Shown here piece by piece: positions 6,015-7,196 of a stretch of DNA of 7,196 bases (position 1 is its first letter; the number at the start of each line of letters is the position of its first letter). Under the pieces are notes generated by a model that was not told the origin of the DNA, searched no databases, and worked only from the letters and a program-made list of their open reading frames with translations. Position numbers and translations under genes: made by a program. Origin of the DNA: an uncultured Oscillospiraceae bacterium (GTDB taxonomy: Bacteria; Bacillota; Clostridia; Oscillospirales; Ruminococcaceae); contig CATXYA010000073.1 of the NCBI GenBank assembly GCA_958403605.1, forward strand, positions 1 through 7,196. The letters run 5' to 3'.

Positions 6015-6245
6015 TTAATCCTGATTGTCTTCCAGATATTTCACGACGTCGCCCACAGTATGGAATTTTTCCACCTCGTCGTCCGGCACTTCAACGCCAA
6101 ACTCGTCCTCAAAGCTCATCACCAGATCCACCAGATCCAGGCTGTCGGCGCCGAAATCCTCCAAGATGTCAGAATCCATGGTAATGCTGTCTTCCTCTAC
6201 ATCCAACTGGCTGGAAATGATCTCACGAACGCGATCAAAAATCAT
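6015..6245 (-). CDS. acpP: Acyl carrier protein
   Basis: This small acidic carrier holds growing acyl chains on a phosphopantetheine arm for type II fatty acid synthesis. The 76-residue product has the four-helix ACP pattern and the attachment motif GADSLDLVDLVM, with Ser35 the modified serine. Helix III and the acidic C-terminus (VPDDEVEKFHTVGDVVKYLEDNQD) are typical. Start: ATG at 6245-6243 has GGAGGG (6259-6254) at 8 bases; a GTG one codon upstream (6248) is in frame but only 5 bases from that site, so ATG is preferred. The gene has its own strong promoter and a hairpin terminator after it. ACP genes usually sit in fab/plsX clusters; here it stands between galM and proS, so it may be a housekeeping copy relocated or a second ACP. 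No partner enzyme in the window settles this. Confidence 0.95.
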   Translation of the reverse strand: MIFDRVREIISSQLDVEEDSITMDSDILEDFGADSLDLVDLVMSFEDEFGVEVPDDEVEKFHTVGDVVKYLEDNQD

Positions 6246-6301
6246 CACTAATTCCCTCCGTGTATTGTCGTTACGGCCTCATAGCGGCGGCCGCTGCCGT
6301 G

Positions 6302-6322
6302 CGATATATACTTTTTATATCG
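6302..6322 (-). promoter_or_regulatory. Palindrome over the acpP -10 and start region (putative operator)
   Basis: CGATATA (6302-6308) and TATATCG (6316-6322) form a perfect 7-bp inverted repeat with a 7-base spacer. It covers the acpP -10 hexamer and the expected transcription start. A bound dimeric regulator would block initiation. It does not match the FapR or FabT sites I know of, and the AT-rich halves partly reflect the -10 itself. Confidence 0.4.
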
Positions 6323-6342
6323 TGTTTTAGGGGCATTGTCAA
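6314..6342 (-). promoter_or_regulatory. acpP: Sigma-A promoter of acpP
   Basis: On the minus strand TTGACA (6342-6337) and TATAAA (6319-6314) are separated by 17 bases, one mismatch from consensus overall. Upstream on the same strand, A/T-tracts at 6359-6348 (TTTTTTGAAAAA) occupy the position of an UP element. Initiation near 6307 leaves a leader of about 60 bases with a GC hairpin (AGCGGCGGCCGCT, 6295-6283) before the ribosome site at 6259-6254. Confidence 0.88.
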
Positions 6343-6411
6343 GGTGCTTTTTCAAAAAAGCGGGAAAGTTCTTCCAGCGGTGAAAAAATCGACGGAAAAG
6401 GCGTTTTTTCG

Positions 6412-6440
6412 TTGCCTTTTCGTGTGGATTGCGGTACTAT
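6412..6440 (+). promoter_or_regulatory. galM: Possible galM promoter
   Basis: TTGCCT (6412-6417) and TACTAT (6435-6440) are 17 bases apart, each matching consensus at four of six positions; an overlapping TATATT (6438-6443) is a better -10 but has no -35 at ideal spacing. The site is 80 bases before the galM start and faces away from the acpP promoter. The leader contains a small CCGCC/GGCGG hairpin (about 6479-6492). Confidence 0.4.
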
Positions 6441-6519
6441 ATTTTTAATTGCAAGAAAAAAGATGGAGCTTCCGGGACCGCCATACGGCGGCGGGGGCTC
6501 TGATGGAGGAGGCTTTTTC

Positions 6520-7196
6520 ATGGCGATCACTGCAAGTTATTTTGGCCGCACCGCCGACGGACGCGAGGTGTATGCCTACCGTTTGGAAAATAAAAAGGGC
6601 GTCTGTGCCGAGGTGCTGGAATACGGCTGCGCGCTGCGCGCCCTCTGGGTGCCGGACAAAAACGGCGCGCTGCAGGACGTGGTGCTGGGGTATGACACCC
6701 TGGCGGATTATGAGGCGGGCACGGCGTCCTTCGGCGCCTTTGTGGGGCGCTACGCCAACCGCATCGAGAATTCCAGCTTCACGCTGGACGGCGTGTCGTA
6801 CCAGCTGGAGGCCAACGACGGGCCCAACCATCTGCACGGCACGTTCAGCCGCATGGTCTTCCAGGGCACCATCCAGACGGATGAGCCCGGCGAGGACGGC
6901 GAGGCGGCCCAGCACCTGGTGCTGAAGGCCACCAGCCCGGACGGTGACGACGGCTTTCCCGGCAATTTGGCGGTCACGGTGACGTATACGCTGACGGAGA
7001 AAGGCGCCTTGGTGATGGACTACACGGCGGTGACGGACGCGCCCACGTTGGCCAATTTCACCAACCACAGCTATTTCAACCTCGATGGGCAGACGGGCGG
7101 CGACATGCGCGCCCAGACGCTGCGCATCGTGGCCGACACCTTCTGCGAGGGCAACGAGCAGACCTGCCCTACGGGCCGTATCCTGCCGGTGACGGG
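6520..7196 (+). CDS. galM: Aldose 1-epimerase (galactose mutarotase), N-terminal part, cut by window end
   Basis: This enzyme interconverts alpha and beta anomers of aldoses, feeding beta-D-galactose into the Leloir pathway. The frame is open from ATG 6520 to the window edge (225 full codons of a protein usually about 330-350 long). Landmarks are FGAFVGRYANRI (71-82), the NHLHG segment (103-107) whose His106 matches the substrate-binding/catalytic His, DGDDGFPGNL (141-150), and TNHSYFNLDG (181-190) with His183 as the expected general acid. The catalytic Glu lies beyond the edge and cannot be checked. GGAGGAGG (6505-6512) sits 7 bases before the start. The gene is divergent from acpP across a 274-base shared upstream region; no other galactose gene is in view, so its physiological sugar is not fixed. 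Confidence 0.93.
   Translation, partial: MAITASYFGRTADGREVYAYRLENKKGVCAEVLEYGCALRALWVPDKNGALQDVVLGYDTLADYEAGTASFGAFVGRYANRIENSSFTLDGVSYQLEANDGPNHLHGTFSRMVFQGTIQTDEPGEDGEAAQHLVLKATSPDGDDGFPGNLAVTVTYTLTEKGALVMDYTAVTDAPTLANFTNHSYFNLDGQTGGDMRAQTLRIVADTFCEGNEQTCPTGRILPVT

Noticed and set aside
5945..6184. Plus-strand open frame opposite acpP
   Set aside because: It is a shadow of acpP, whose minus-strand frame has the DSL phosphopantetheine motif, ribosome site and promoter.
6260..6448. Small plus-strand open frame (62 codons) in the acpP-galM gap
   Set aside because: It reads across both promoters and A/T tracts, starts from a weak codon without a ribosome site and has no recognisable pattern.

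Overview
The window looks like chromosomal DNA of a GC-rich Clostridia member, most likely Oscillospiraceae/Ruminococcaceae (the Faecalibacterium/Gemmiger/Subdoligranulum neighbourhood). This is an inference. It rests on the Gram-positive lipoprotein signal, strong GGAGG-type ribosome binding sites, sigma-A promoters with near-perfect consensus, the archaeal/eukaryote-like prolyl-tRNA synthetase common in Clostridia, and a GC-rich palindromic repeat. I recall that repeat style from such genomes but cannot verify it here. Seven genes are complete and two are cut by the window edges. Every large stretch is explained by ordinary families.

Layout: (1) 1-281, + strand, the C-terminal end of an alpha/beta hydrolase, closed by an intrinsic terminator. 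(2) 403-2994, + strand, a polar amino acid ABC importer in the order lipoprotein receptor, permease, ATPase. It has a perfect TTGACA-N17-TATAAT promoter with an operator-like palindrome in the spacer, a strong hairpin between receptor and permease genes, a 14-base overlap between permease and ATPase genes, and a terminator at the end. (3) 3044-4019, + strand, a two-gene unit: a free-standing GyrI-like effector-binding protein and a PPOX-fold flavin-type protein, joined by an ATGA overlap. (4) 4020-4454, a gene-free convergent interval holding a 279-bp foldback repeat element (4071-4349) and the proS terminator. (5) 4455-6342, - strand, acpP followed by proS. acpP has a strong promoter with a palindrome over the -10; a terminator-like hairpin lies just before proS. 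(6) 6412-7196, + strand, the start of galM, divergent from acpP and running off the right edge.

Functionally these are housekeeping and nutrient genes: amino acid uptake, prolyl-tRNA charging, fatty-acid carrier protein and galactose mutarotation, plus a small accessory pair of unknown substrate. I see no CRISPR array, phage, transposase, rRNA or tRNA gene and no clear undescribed defence or biosynthetic system. The parts most worth a second look are non-coding: the nested foldback element, the terminator wedged between acpP and proS, the hairpin inside the ABC operon, and two promoter-overlapping palindromes.
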